Below are positions 1-6,861 of a stretch of 23,873 nt of DNA, one piece after another. Below the pieces are notes generated by a model. It saw nothing but the letters and a program-made list of their open reading frames with translations, was not told the DNA's origin and did no database searches. The DNA is from Novosphingobium sp. (lineage in GTDB: Bacteria > Pseudomonadota > Alphaproteobacteria > Sphingomonadales > Sphingomonadaceae): the NCBI GenBank assembly GCA_027490345.1, contig JAIXYF010000466.1:1-23873 (forward strand). The letters are read 5' to 3'. How positions within the stretch are numbered: position 1 is the first letter of the stretch; the number at the start of each line of letters is the position of its first letter. The position numbers and the translations under genes are program-made.

Positions 1-1027
1 CGCCCTGGCCTTCAAGGTTGGGCGGGCGGGTTTCGAGCGGCAGCCAGTGCGGCTGCTGCAGGCGCAGTTCGGCCGCGTCTTCGATGGTCAGCACGCGCTC
101 GCCGGGATCAATCATCTTGGAAAGCGCGTTGAGCATGGTCGTCTTGCCCGAGCCCGTACCGCCCGAGATGACGACGTTCATGCGGCAGGCACCGGCAATC
201 TTGAGCGCGGTGGCCATCTTGTCCGACATCGAGCCGAAATCGCGCAGCATGTCGATCGTGATCGGCTTCTCGGAGAATTTACGAATCGAGATTGCAGTGC
301 CGCGCAGGCTGAGCGGCGGCACGATCACGTTGACGCGGCTGCCGTCCTTGAGGCGGGCGTCGGCCAGCGGCGTGGTCTGGTCAACACGGCGGCCGACCTG
401 GTTCACGATGCGCTGGGCGATCTGGAACAAGTGGCTTTCATCACGGAACCGGATCGGCGCGATGACCAGCTTGCCCTTCTTCTCGATGTAGGTCTGTTCG
501 GGCCCGTTGACCATGATATCCGAGATTTCGGGGTCGTTGAGCAGTTCTTCCAGCGGGCCGAAACCGAGCAGCTCGTCGATCAGCACCTTTTCCAGCGCGA
601 ACTGTTCGCGCCGGTTGAGCGTGACCTTCAGTTCAGCCAGCACTTCCATGATGATCGGGCGGAATTCCTCGGAAAGCTCTTCCTTGGTCAGCGTGGCAGC
701 CGCTTCGGGATCGACGCGTTCAAGCAGGCGCGGCAGCACCTGTTCCTTGATCTTGTGGACCGAGGCTTCGAAGCCTTCGGCCTGATAACCGGCTTCGGCC
801 ACGCCATTGGCGCGGTCGGCCAGACGAGTCATCGCGTCAGACTTGTTGTTCGCACCGGAATCGGCGCCATCCATGGTCGGGAGCGGCGGGAACTGCTCGC
901 CTCCCATCGGCACCGGAACCGGCGCGGCCGAACCTTCGCCCGATTTCATCGGACGCGCCACGCCGAACGACGGGCGCATTGCAGTGCTGCCCCCACTGGC
1001 TCCGGGTTTGCGGCCAAATGCGCTCAT
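1..1027 (-). CDS. cpaF: CpaF-type Flp pilus/secretion ATPase (partial, C-terminus outside window)
   Basis: CpaF is the cytoplasmic hexameric ATPase that drives Flp/Tad-type pilus assembly (GspE/VirB11 superfamily). 342 residues are visible from an ATG at 1027, preceded by an AGGGA ribosome site; the frame is open to the left edge, so the C-terminal third is missing. A low-complexity proline/glycine-rich head of about 65 residues is followed by the conserved N-terminal domain ('FGPLEELL', 'DIMVNGP', 'RIVNQVGRRVDQ'). The Walker A motif GGTGSGKTT is at residues 289-297 (plus-strand 137-163), followed by 'TIEDAAELRLQQPHW', the usual segment after the P-loop. No other pilus gene is visible, so the rest of the cpa/tad cluster would lie to the left. 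It is separated from the glycosylation operon by 119 bases. Identification is strong; the pilus rather than general type II role is inferred from the CpaF-like motifs. Confidence 0.9.
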   Translation of the reverse strand, partial: MSAFGRKPGASGGSTAMRPSFGVARPMKSGEGSAAPVPVPMGGEQFPPLPTMDGADSGANNKSDAMTRLADRANGVAEAGYQAEGFEASVHKIKEQVLPRLLERVDPEAAATLTKEELSEEFRPIIMEVLAELKVTLNRREQFALEKVLIDELLGFGPLEELLNDPEISDIMVNGPEQTYIEKKGKLVIAPIRFRDESHLFQIAQRIVNQVGRRVDQTTPLADARLKDGSRVNVIVPPLSLRGTAISIRKFSEKPITIDMLRDFGSMSDKMATALKIAGACRMNVVISGGTGSGKTTMLNALSKMIDPGERVLTIEDAAELRLQQPHWLPLETRPPNLEGQG

Positions 1028-1146
1028 GCAGAAATCCCTGTTCTCATGGCGAAAGCGTTGCACCGGCAATGGTCAGTGCGAGCTTCCGATACGTGGTGAA
1101 TACCGCCGAAACCTTCAGGATTTCCTAAACTGGTGCGGCAAATGCT

Positions 1147-3126
1147 TCACTCTGTGCCGAAAGGGGGCACGACCGGGCGGCAGCCGTCCGGTCGCCGCGC
1201 GGGGATGGGTGTGGTGCGCAAATAGGCACGCAGATAGAAACCATCATCGATCTGGCGGTAGTTTGCAGTCAGATAGTCTGCGAACGGCTTGTCCTGCGCG
1301 AAAAACGCCAGAGTATCGAAGTTGATCGGCCGGGTGAGGAAGTTTGGCTCGTTGTTCTCGATCAGGATCAGGCCGGGCGCGGCGCAGATCATATCGGTGT
1401 AGTTTTCCCGGCGCACTGTCTGCTGGAGAGCGAGGAGCGCTGCGGTTTCGGTGCGATCGGTACGGGCACGGCCAAAGGCCGGCAGCATCCACAGCGCGCC
1501 GTAGCGACTCGCCCAGACGCGGTGGCGATGCTCCACTGCGGGCCAGCCCCACATCGGATTGCTCGCCATGATCAGCACTGCCGATCCTGCCGGGGTCTGA
1601 TCGACAAAGCGCCCGATAAACGGTTCGCGCTCGTTGTCATAAGGGCGTTCAAGGAAGCTGAAGCTTAGGTACATCGCGATGATCAGGCCGACGAGCGGGC
1701 GCGCCCTGAGATCGGCGAGGCGCTGGCCGTGGGCAAAGCCGAGGCTGGCGAGCAGCATCAGCAGCATCCCGCTGACCGGGATCGCATGATATTGCCAGCC
1801 CTTGCGCTGCAGCAGATAGGCCGCAAGGAAGGCCAGCGCACACAGCGCAAAGACCTGATATTCGGGCCGCGCGCGCAAGCTGCGGTGCGCTCCGGCTGCG
1901 ACGAAGGCCAGAAGTATGAGCAGCCAGAAGGCCTGGATCGGCTCGTCGAACCACATCCACACCGGCGTTTCGAACCCGAAATAGGCGGCCTTTACCATCG
2001 GCACCATCACCGTGAGGAACGCAGGCGCCAGCGTGATGACGGCAAGCGCATAGGCTCCGCCAAGGGCGGCGAGGGCCAGCGTTTCGGGCCGAAGTGGGCG
2101 CCATGCGGCGCGCATGTGCCATACCAGCAGCGCTTCGAGGCCAAGCGGCGCGATCACGAAATAGTGCTTGAGCGCAAAGCCGGGCGCGGCCAGCAGTCCG
2201 ATCGCGAGTGCGAGCACCATGGGCGGGCGTTCCCCCCGGATGCGCGCGGCCATCAGTAGGGCATAAGGGATGGCGCCGATCAGCAGGATCTGCTCGCGCT
2301 GGCCGAAATCATACAGCGAAGTGAACAGGCCGATGATCAGAGTGGCGGTCATCGCGAAGGCGCGTTCGCGCGGGCCCTCAAAGCGGCCGATGCGCCCGAC
2401 GAGCAGCGCTGAGGCCAGCGCCAGCAGGACGATGAACCACACGAGGATCGTGGGCGCAGGCAGGGCAAGGGCAGCGGCGATACGGTGCAGCGGCATCGCC
2501 ATCCAGAACCACAGCGGCGGGTTGATCTCGTTGATCTGGCTGTAGAGCTCCACACCGCCAAGCATCTGGCGCGCGATCCATAGCTGCCAGATCACATCGT
2601 GCGTCAGCGGCAGGTGGCGCATCACCAGCATCAGCAGCGCGGCGGCGGGCACCACGATGCATTCACCCATCAGATCCTGGGTTGGAGTGGCAGCGGCAGC
2701 GGCGGGGCGGGGGGCGAAGACGAAGCTGCGCGAAATGAAGAAGAACGCCAGCGAATACGTGACAATCCCGGCGAGGTGAATCAGCGGCGAACCGGCATGG
2801 CCCGCGCGGATCCCCGCCATCACAACCGCGATATTGAGCAACCAGGCCAGCGCGAAACCGGCCAGATAGCGCAGAACCTCGCCAAGGTTTACCCGGCCCT
2901 CAACCGCAAAGGTCCATTGCCGATTGACAATGAAGCCCAGCAGGAGCCCAGCGGCAAAACCGGTGAGGTTGGCGGCAATGTCGCTGAAGCCAAATCGCAG
3001 CGCGAGGAGCAGCACCGCAAAGCCCACCACCGAATTGCCCACGCCGGTGATGGCGAAGCGGACGATCGGGGGGAGGGATAGGGATGGCGGCCCGGCAGGC
3101 GCAGAAGAGGGTGGACCCTCGTCCAT
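1147..3126 (-). CDS. GtrA-like domain fused to a GT39/ArnT-like membrane glycosyltransferase
   Basis: This 659-residue membrane protein has two recognisable parts. Residues about 20-140 form a four-helix GtrA-like domain ('VRFAITGVGNSVVGFAVLLL', 'GFIVNRQWTF', 'FFFISRSFVF'). GtrA proteins are thought to help flip or position undecaprenyl-phosphate-linked sugars. Residues about 155-600 are a polytopic GT-C glycosyltransferase of the PMT/ArnT type. An acidic loop after the first helix carries D177 and the 'YSQINEINPPLW' segment at 195-206, where such enzymes hold catalytic and lipid-sugar-binding residues. The two parts are usually separate proteins, so this is a fusion. It is the last gene of the operon after the GT2 and methyltransferase genes. 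The ATG at 3126 lies just inside a 15-base tandem duplication covering the stop/start junction. The likely role is moving a sugar from a polyprenyl carrier to an envelope acceptor; acceptor and sugar are unknown. Confidence 0.8.
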   Translation of the reverse strand: MDEGPPSSAPAGPPSLSLPPIVRFAITGVGNSVVGFAVLLLALRFGFSDIAANLTGFAAGLLLGFIVNRQWTFAVEGRVNLGEVLRYLAGFALAWLLNIAVVMAGIRAGHAGSPLIHLAGIVTYSLAFFFISRSFVFAPRPAAAAATPTQDLMGECIVVPAAALLMLVMRHLPLTHDVIWQLWIARQMLGGVELYSQINEINPPLWFWMAMPLHRIAAALALPAPTILVWFIVLLALASALLVGRIGRFEGPRERAFAMTATLIIGLFTSLYDFGQREQILLIGAIPYALLMAARIRGERPPMVLALAIGLLAAPGFALKHYFVIAPLGLEALLVWHMRAAWRPLRPETLALAALGGAYALAVITLAPAFLTVMVPMVKAAYFGFETPVWMWFDEPIQAFWLLILLAFVAAGAHRSLRARPEYQVFALCALAFLAAYLLQRKGWQYHAIPVSGMLLMLLASLGFAHGQRLADLRARPLVGLIIAMYLSFSFLERPYDNEREPFIGRFVDQTPAGSAVLIMASNPMWGWPAVEHRHRVWASRYGALWMLPAFGRARTDRTETAALLALQQTVRRENYTDMICAAPGLILIENNEPNFLTRPINFDTLAFFAQDKPFADYLTANYRQIDDGFYLRAYLRTTPIPARRPDGCRPVVPPFGTE

Positions 3127-3144
3127 TCAACCCTCGTCCATTCA
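3115..3144. repeat. 15-bp perfect tandem duplication across a stop/start junction
   Basis: ACCCTCGTCCATTCA occurs twice head-to-tail (3115-3129 and 3130-3144). On the minus strand each copy reads TGA ATG GAC GAG GGT. The first copy therefore carries the methyltransferase stop and a four-codon frame (M-D-E-G-stop), and the second carries the start of the GtrA-GT fusion. The GAGGG of the upstream copy is well placed as ribosome site for the downstream ATG. Confidence 0.95.
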
Positions 3145-3867
3145 GGTGCCGACCAGATGATACTGCGCGCCCAGCGGTAGCCAGCCCAGCACCCGCTCCA
3201 GCGGACGCAGCAGCGCGAGCACTGGCGGGAAGAACAGGCAGAACTGGCGCTTCGTGCGGATGAAGCCGCCAGCTCGCAGGCGGCGGTGCATCTCGCCTGC
3301 GCCGATGAGCACGGCATCCCGGTCAAACTCGCAGCGCGCAACGGCAAGGCGGGTGAGGGGATTGAGCGGATTGTGCTCAAACAGCACCAGCACGCCATCG
3401 GGACGCAGCACGCGGCGCAATTCCTTCAGCAGTGCGATGTGATGTTCGGCCGGGATGTGGTGGAACACGCAGGCGATGAAGATGCAATCGAGGCTGGCAT
3501 CGGGCAGCGGCACATGCAGGCCATCATAGGCGAGCGTGCGCACGTGCGGGATGGCCTGTGCATCGACGAGATCGAGGCTGGCGCGCGAAACATCGAGCGC
3601 GATGATCTCGGCCTCAGGGAAAGCCGCGTGCATTGGGGCGAGCGCGTTGCCGATGCCGGCACCGAAATCCATGATGACGCGCGGAGTGCGGCGCTTTTCG
3701 CGCCACAGCTGCTGGACATATTCGATCTTGTAGCGCGCGAAATAATCCAGCGAATCTTCCGAAACGCCGGTCGAGTGTGCGTGCTGGGCGCGGTAATCCT
3801 GCGCGACGGCATCGAATTCCGCATCCTTGAGGGGGGAGGAGCCGGAGACGGTGAGGACTTCACCCAT
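3142..3867 (-). CDS. Class I SAM-dependent methyltransferase
   Basis: A 241-residue methyltransferase of the Methyltransf_11/UbiE-like fold. Motif I is 'VIMDFGAGIGNAL' at about residues 64-76, followed by the acidic 'IIALDVS' strand that binds the SAM ribose, and later 'LDCIFIACVFHHIP' and 'ELRRVLRPDGVLVLFEHNPLNP', the usual motif for the product-side strand. The ATG at 3867 is preferred because it overlaps the upstream GT2 stop by 8 bases. A longer upstream extension of 22 residues is possible but is low complexity and lies inside the GT2 gene. The sandwich position between two lipid-linked sugar enzymes suggests it modifies a sugar, lipid carrier or glycan. The substrate cannot be read from the sequence. 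Confidence 0.8.
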   Translation of the reverse strand: MGEVLTVSGSSPLKDAEFDAVAQDYRAQHAHSTGVSEDSLDYFARYKIEYVQQLWREKRRTPRVIMDFGAGIGNALAPMHAAFPEAEIIALDVSRASLDLVDAQAIPHVRTLAYDGLHVPLPDASLDCIFIACVFHHIPAEHHIALLKELRRVLRPDGVLVLFEHNPLNPLTRLAVARCEFDRDAVLIGAGEMHRRLRAGGFIRTKRQFCLFFPPVLALLRPLERVLGWLPLGAQYHLVGT

Positions 3868-4894
3868 TGACGCGCTCCCTGATGCTTTCGTGCAGCTGGT
3901 GGACGGCATTGCTGCGCGCGCCGCGCACCCCATGGACCTGATCGATGATGAACAGCGGGCGCCGCTTGGCTTCCATATACATCCGGCCCAGATATTCGCC
4001 CATGATCCCCAGGATCATCAGCTGGGTGGAGCCAAGCACGAGAATGATCGCCAGCGTCGAGGTCCAGCCGCTGATCGCATAGCCCAGGATCCACGCGCCC
4101 AACACATATCCCAGCATCAGCATCGCGCCGAGCCCGGCGCAGACGCCCATCCATGAGGCAATGCGCAAGGGCGCGACCGAGAAGCTGGTGATCGCATCGA
4201 TCGCGAAGGAAATCATCTTGTGCAGCGGATACTTGGTCTCACCCGTGAAGCGGGCATCGCGGTCATATTGCAGCGCTGCTTGCTTGAAGCCCACCCAGCT
4301 GACCATGCCGCGCACGAAGCGGTAGCGTTCGGGCATCGCCTGCAGCACGTTGAGCACGCGGCGCGTCATCAGCCGGAAATCGCCGGTATCGCGCGGAATG
4401 TCGACATCGACGAGCCGGTCGAGCAGGCGGTAGAACGCGGCGGCCGTCATGCGCTTGAACGCGGTTTCGCCCTCGCGCTTGCGGCGCTGGCCATAGACGA
4501 CATCGTTGCCTGCGCGGATCAGCTCCAGCATCGGGCCGATCAGTTCCGGGGGGTCTTGCAAATCGGCATCGAGGATGAAGATCAGATCGCCTGCCGCCTG
4601 CGAGAGGCCAGCGGTGAGCGCCAGTTGGTGGCCGTGGTTGCGCGCGAGATTGACGCACAGCACGCGCGGATCGGCATCGGACAGCGCGACCATGTTGGCC
4701 CAGGTTGCATCGCGCGAGCCATCATTGACCAGCACGATCTCGAAATCCTGCGCGAAATGCGGTTCGATGGCGGCGATGAGGCGGCGGTGCAGTTCCTGCA
4801 GGCCGTCGGCCTCGTTGTAGCAGGGAATGACGACAGACAGAGCCGGACCGTGCAGTGCGGCCGCAGCATCCCGTCCGGGCACCTGATCAACCAT
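3860..4894 (-). CDS. GT2-family polyprenyl-phosphate glycosyltransferase (GtrB/DPM1-like)
   Basis: A 344-residue GT-A fold enzyme that would transfer a sugar from a nucleotide donor to polyprenyl phosphate at the inner face of the membrane, supplying the GtrA/GT-C partner. Visible motifs: 'LSVVIPCYNEADG' (19-31), 'VLVNDGSRD' (54-62), 'NLARNHGHQLALTAG' (82-96), the metal-binding 'DADLQDPPE' (109-117), and 'DTGDFRLM' further on. Two hydrophobic helices follow near residues 235-295, as in GtrB and ArnC. The ATG at 4894 has a perfect AGGAGG 7 bases upstream; a TTG one codon earlier is less likely. It is the first gene of the operon and overlaps the methyltransferase start by 8 bases. Confidence 0.88.
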   Translation of the reverse strand: MVDQVPGRDAAAALHGPALSVVIPCYNEADGLQELHRRLIAAIEPHFAQDFEIVLVNDGSRDATWANMVALSDADPRVLCVNLARNHGHQLALTAGLSQAAGDLIFILDADLQDPPELIGPMLELIRAGNDVVYGQRRKREGETAFKRMTAAAFYRLLDRLVDVDIPRDTGDFRLMTRRVLNVLQAMPERYRFVRGMVSWVGFKQAALQYDRDARFTGETKYPLHKMISFAIDAITSFSVAPLRIASWMGVCAGLGAMLMLGYVLGAWILGYAISGWTSTLAIILVLGSTQLMILGIMGEYLGRMYMEAKRRPLFIIDQVHGVRGARSNAVHQLHESIRERVNG

Positions 4895-4935
4895 CAAATC
4901 GCCTCCTGCCTTGCAGCTTGTCTACGCAAAGCTTG

Positions 4936-4962
4936 GTAAACAACGCGTAAAGAAGCCTTAAC
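4936..4962. promoter_or_regulatory. Possible CtrA-like site in the divergent GT2/transporter promoter region
   Basis: GTAA-N7-GTAA-N7-TTAAC lies 42-68 bases upstream of the GT2 start. Read on the minus strand, the second pair gives TTAA-N7-TTAC, one base from the CtrA consensus TTAA-N7-TTAA of alphaproteobacteria. The spacing fits; the match is imperfect and only a single candidate, so confidence is low. The remaining gap down to 5119 otherwise holds only the 13-bp repeat. Confidence 0.3.
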
Positions 4963-5062
4963 CGGTGCGCGATGCAATCGCGAGATCAGGCCCCCAAAAG
5001 AAATCCAGTGCCACCGATAATGGAACATGGCCAGCATGGAGGCTTGCACTGCCGCGCGCCAG

Positions 5063-5101
5063 CCGCAAAGAGACGCCGCAAAGAGACACCGCAAACAGAT
5101 A
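5063..5101. repeat. 13-bp tandem repeat, three copies
   Basis: CCGCAAAGAGACG (5063-5075), CCGCAAAGAGACA (5076-5088) and CCGCAAACAGATA (5089-5101) follow each other without gaps. The first two copies differ by one base and the third is more diverged. They lie just upstream of the DMT transporter ribosome site. Function is unknown; slippage or a regulatory array are both possible. Confidence 0.85.
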
Positions 5102-5119
5102 GGGCGAAGGGAGGGGCAC

Positions 5120-6022
5120 TTGCGCAATCAGACACGAGATGCCCTGCTGCTGGCCATCGGCGGTTTTGCGTTGTTGTCCACCGGCGATAGCCTGGTCAAG
5201 ACGATGGCGGGGGAGTGGCCGGGCCCGGCCATCGCCTCGCTGCGATATGTGGTGGGCACATTAGGGCTGAGCGCGCTGCTGCTGTGGCGCGAGGGGTTGG
5301 CAGGCTTCCAGTTCGACCGTCTGGGCTGGCACGCGGTGCGCGGGTTTGGCGTGGCGTTTTCGGCTACGACGTTTTTCACCGCCGTCCAGATCATGCCCTT
5401 TGCGGCGGCCACCGCCATATCCTTTACCAGCCCGATGATCACTGCGCTGCTGGCGGCGGCGCTGCTGGGGGAGCCTTTGCGGCGCGAGACGTGGATCGCC
5501 AGCATCGCCGCTTTTGCCGGGGTAATCGTGGTGCTGCGGCCCAATTTCGCCGCCATCGGCCCCGCCGCCGTGCTGCCGATGTTTGCCGCGCTGGGCATGG
5601 CGCTGCTGATGATCGGCAATCGTGCGGTGCTGGGCCGCGGATCGGCGCTCGCCATGCAAGTCAATGTTGCCATTTTCGCCACGCTGTTTCTTCTGGTGAT
5701 CACCGTGGCCGGGCATTTCAGCGGCATCGCCGCGCTTCATGTCGGCGTGCCGTCGTGGAGCGTGGTGGGGCGCAGCGCGATGATCGCGCTGACTGGCAGC
5801 GGCGCCCATGCCCTGATCTACATGGCCACATCGCGCGCAGGCGCAGGCACGATTGCGCCGATGACGTATTTCCAGCTCATCATGGCAGGCTTCTATGGCT
5901 GGCTGCTGTTTGACGAGCACCCCGATCTCACAGCGCTGGGCGGGGCCGCCATCATCATCGCCGCCGGGCTCTATCTGTGGCGAGCAGGCCGGATCATCGA
6001 CGAGCCGCAGGGCACCGATTAG
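5120..6022 (+). CDS. EamA/DMT-family transporter
   Basis: A polytopic inner-membrane protein of about 300 residues with roughly ten hydrophobic helices in two EamA-like halves. Visible stretches include 'LLLAIGGFALLSTGDSLVK', 'ATAISFTSPMITALLAAALL' followed by 'GEPL', and 'APMTYFQLIMAGFYGWLLFDE' near the end (the last conserved EamA helix pair). Such proteins export small metabolites; the substrate is unknown. I place the start at the TTG at 5120: it has GGGAGGGG 4 bases upstream and leaves only six residues before the first helix. The alternative ATG at 5027 would add a very polar 31-residue head encoded by the 13-bp repeats. Its stop overlaps the convergent HAD gene's stop by 4 bases. Confidence 0.82.
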   Translation: MRNQTRDALLLAIGGFALLSTGDSLVKTMAGEWPGPAIASLRYVVGTLGLSALLLWREGLAGFQFDRLGWHAVRGFGVAFSATTFFTAVQIMPFAAATAISFTSPMITALLAAALLGEPLRRETWIASIAAFAGVIVVLRPNFAAIGPAAVLPMFAALGMALLMIGNRAVLGRGSALAMQVNVAIFATLFLLVITVAGHFSGIAALHVGVPSWSVVGRSAMIALTGSGAHALIYMATSRAGAGTIAPMTYFQLIMAGFYGWLLFDEHPDLTALGGAAIIIAAGLYLWRAGRIIDEPQGTD

Positions 6023-6861
6023 AGCACGTCGAGCAGCGGCTTCAGGCTATCGAGCAGCACGCTGGGCCGGTCGCGTTCGGGAAGATCCGCGCCTTTCGCC
6101 ATGATGCCTGTCGCCATCCCCACCGAAAGCGCACCCACAGCATTGGCCATGCGCATTTCGAGCGCGGGATCATCGCCCACCACGACCATGTGCTTCGCAG
6201 CGCTTTTCGGCAGCCCCATGAGTAGCCGCGCGGTATCGAACGCGACGCGGGAGGGCTTGCCGAGGATGCGCGGGCGCTTGCCGGTCATCGCCGTCAGCAT
6301 CGCGTTGATCGGATAGCTGGCGCCGATGGCGCGGCCATTGGCGGTGGCGAAGAACGGCACGTTGCTGGCGGTGAGCAGCTTTGCGCCCTTCCAGAGGGAA
6401 TCGCAGGCCGCTTCCAGCGCGGGAAAATCGAACTCGCGGAACCATCCGGTATAGACCGCCTCGACGCCCTCGGCCTCGTCAGACGGGCCGACGACATCGA
6501 GCCCGGCATCATCGAGCGGCGCGCGGCAGCCGGGATTGCCCAGCACGCGGACCTTGCCGATGCCGCTGCGCACCAGCCAGTCCGCCGTGGAGGACGAAGG
6601 CGTGAGCATCTGGCCGTCTTCCACCGGAAAGCCCGCCTTGCGAAGCGATGCGGCATAAGCGGCAGGCGGCTTGGCGGTGCCATTGGTGAACACGACGAAA
6701 GGCGTACCGCGCGCTTTCAGCGCCTCCAGCAGCGCCACGGAATGGGGCAAGGCGTTGTGCCCGCCGCTTTGCGCATCGCCCAGCGCAATCGTGCCGTCCA
6801 TGTCGAAGATATAGCCGGCAGCGTCCTTCAGCTGCGCGGCGTGTTCGGGGGTAATCGTCAC
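6019..6861 (-). CDS. HAD-IIA family phosphatase (NagD/phosphoglycolate-phosphatase-like)
   Basis: A 280-residue haloacid-dehalogenase-superfamily hydrolase, expected to remove phosphate from a small molecule in the cytoplasm using Mg2+. Motif I is FDMDGT at residues 19-24 (nucleophile D20, acid/base D22), motif II is FTNGT at 58-62, the lysine is in GKPS at 201-204, and motif III is VVGDDPALEM at 227-236. The C2-type cap between motifs II and III is present, matching subfamily IIA. It starts with GTG and overlaps the carboxyltransferase stop (GTGA), so it is translationally coupled as last gene of the carboxylase operon. In the acetovanillone system of Sphingobium a phosphatase (AcvF) works with a biotin carboxylase; that is known biology, while the same role here is inference. 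It could instead be a housekeeping phosphatase recruited to the operon. Confidence 0.85.
   Translation of the reverse strand: MTITPEHAAQLKDAAGYIFDMDGTIALGDAQSGGHNALPHSVALLEALKARGTPFVVFTNGTAKPPAAYAASLRKAGFPVEDGQMLTPSSSTADWLVRSGIGKVRVLGNPGCRAPLDDAGLDVVGPSDEAEGVEAVYTGWFREFDFPALEAACDSLWKGAKLLTASNVPFFATANGRAIGASYPINAMLTAMTGKRPRILGKPSRVAFDTARLLMGLPKSAAKHMVVVGDDPALEMRMANAVGALSVGMATGIMAKGADLPERDRPSVLLDSLKPLLDVL

Noticed and set aside
47..1099. Long plus-strand reading frame opposite the CpaF gene
   Set aside because: Antisense shadow typical of high-GC coding DNA; the minus strand has full CpaF motifs and a ribosome site, and the plus-strand translation shows no recognisable domain.
5063..5101. CRISPR-like array
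   Set aside because: The copies are directly adjacent without spacers and only 13 bp long, so this is a simple tandem repeat.
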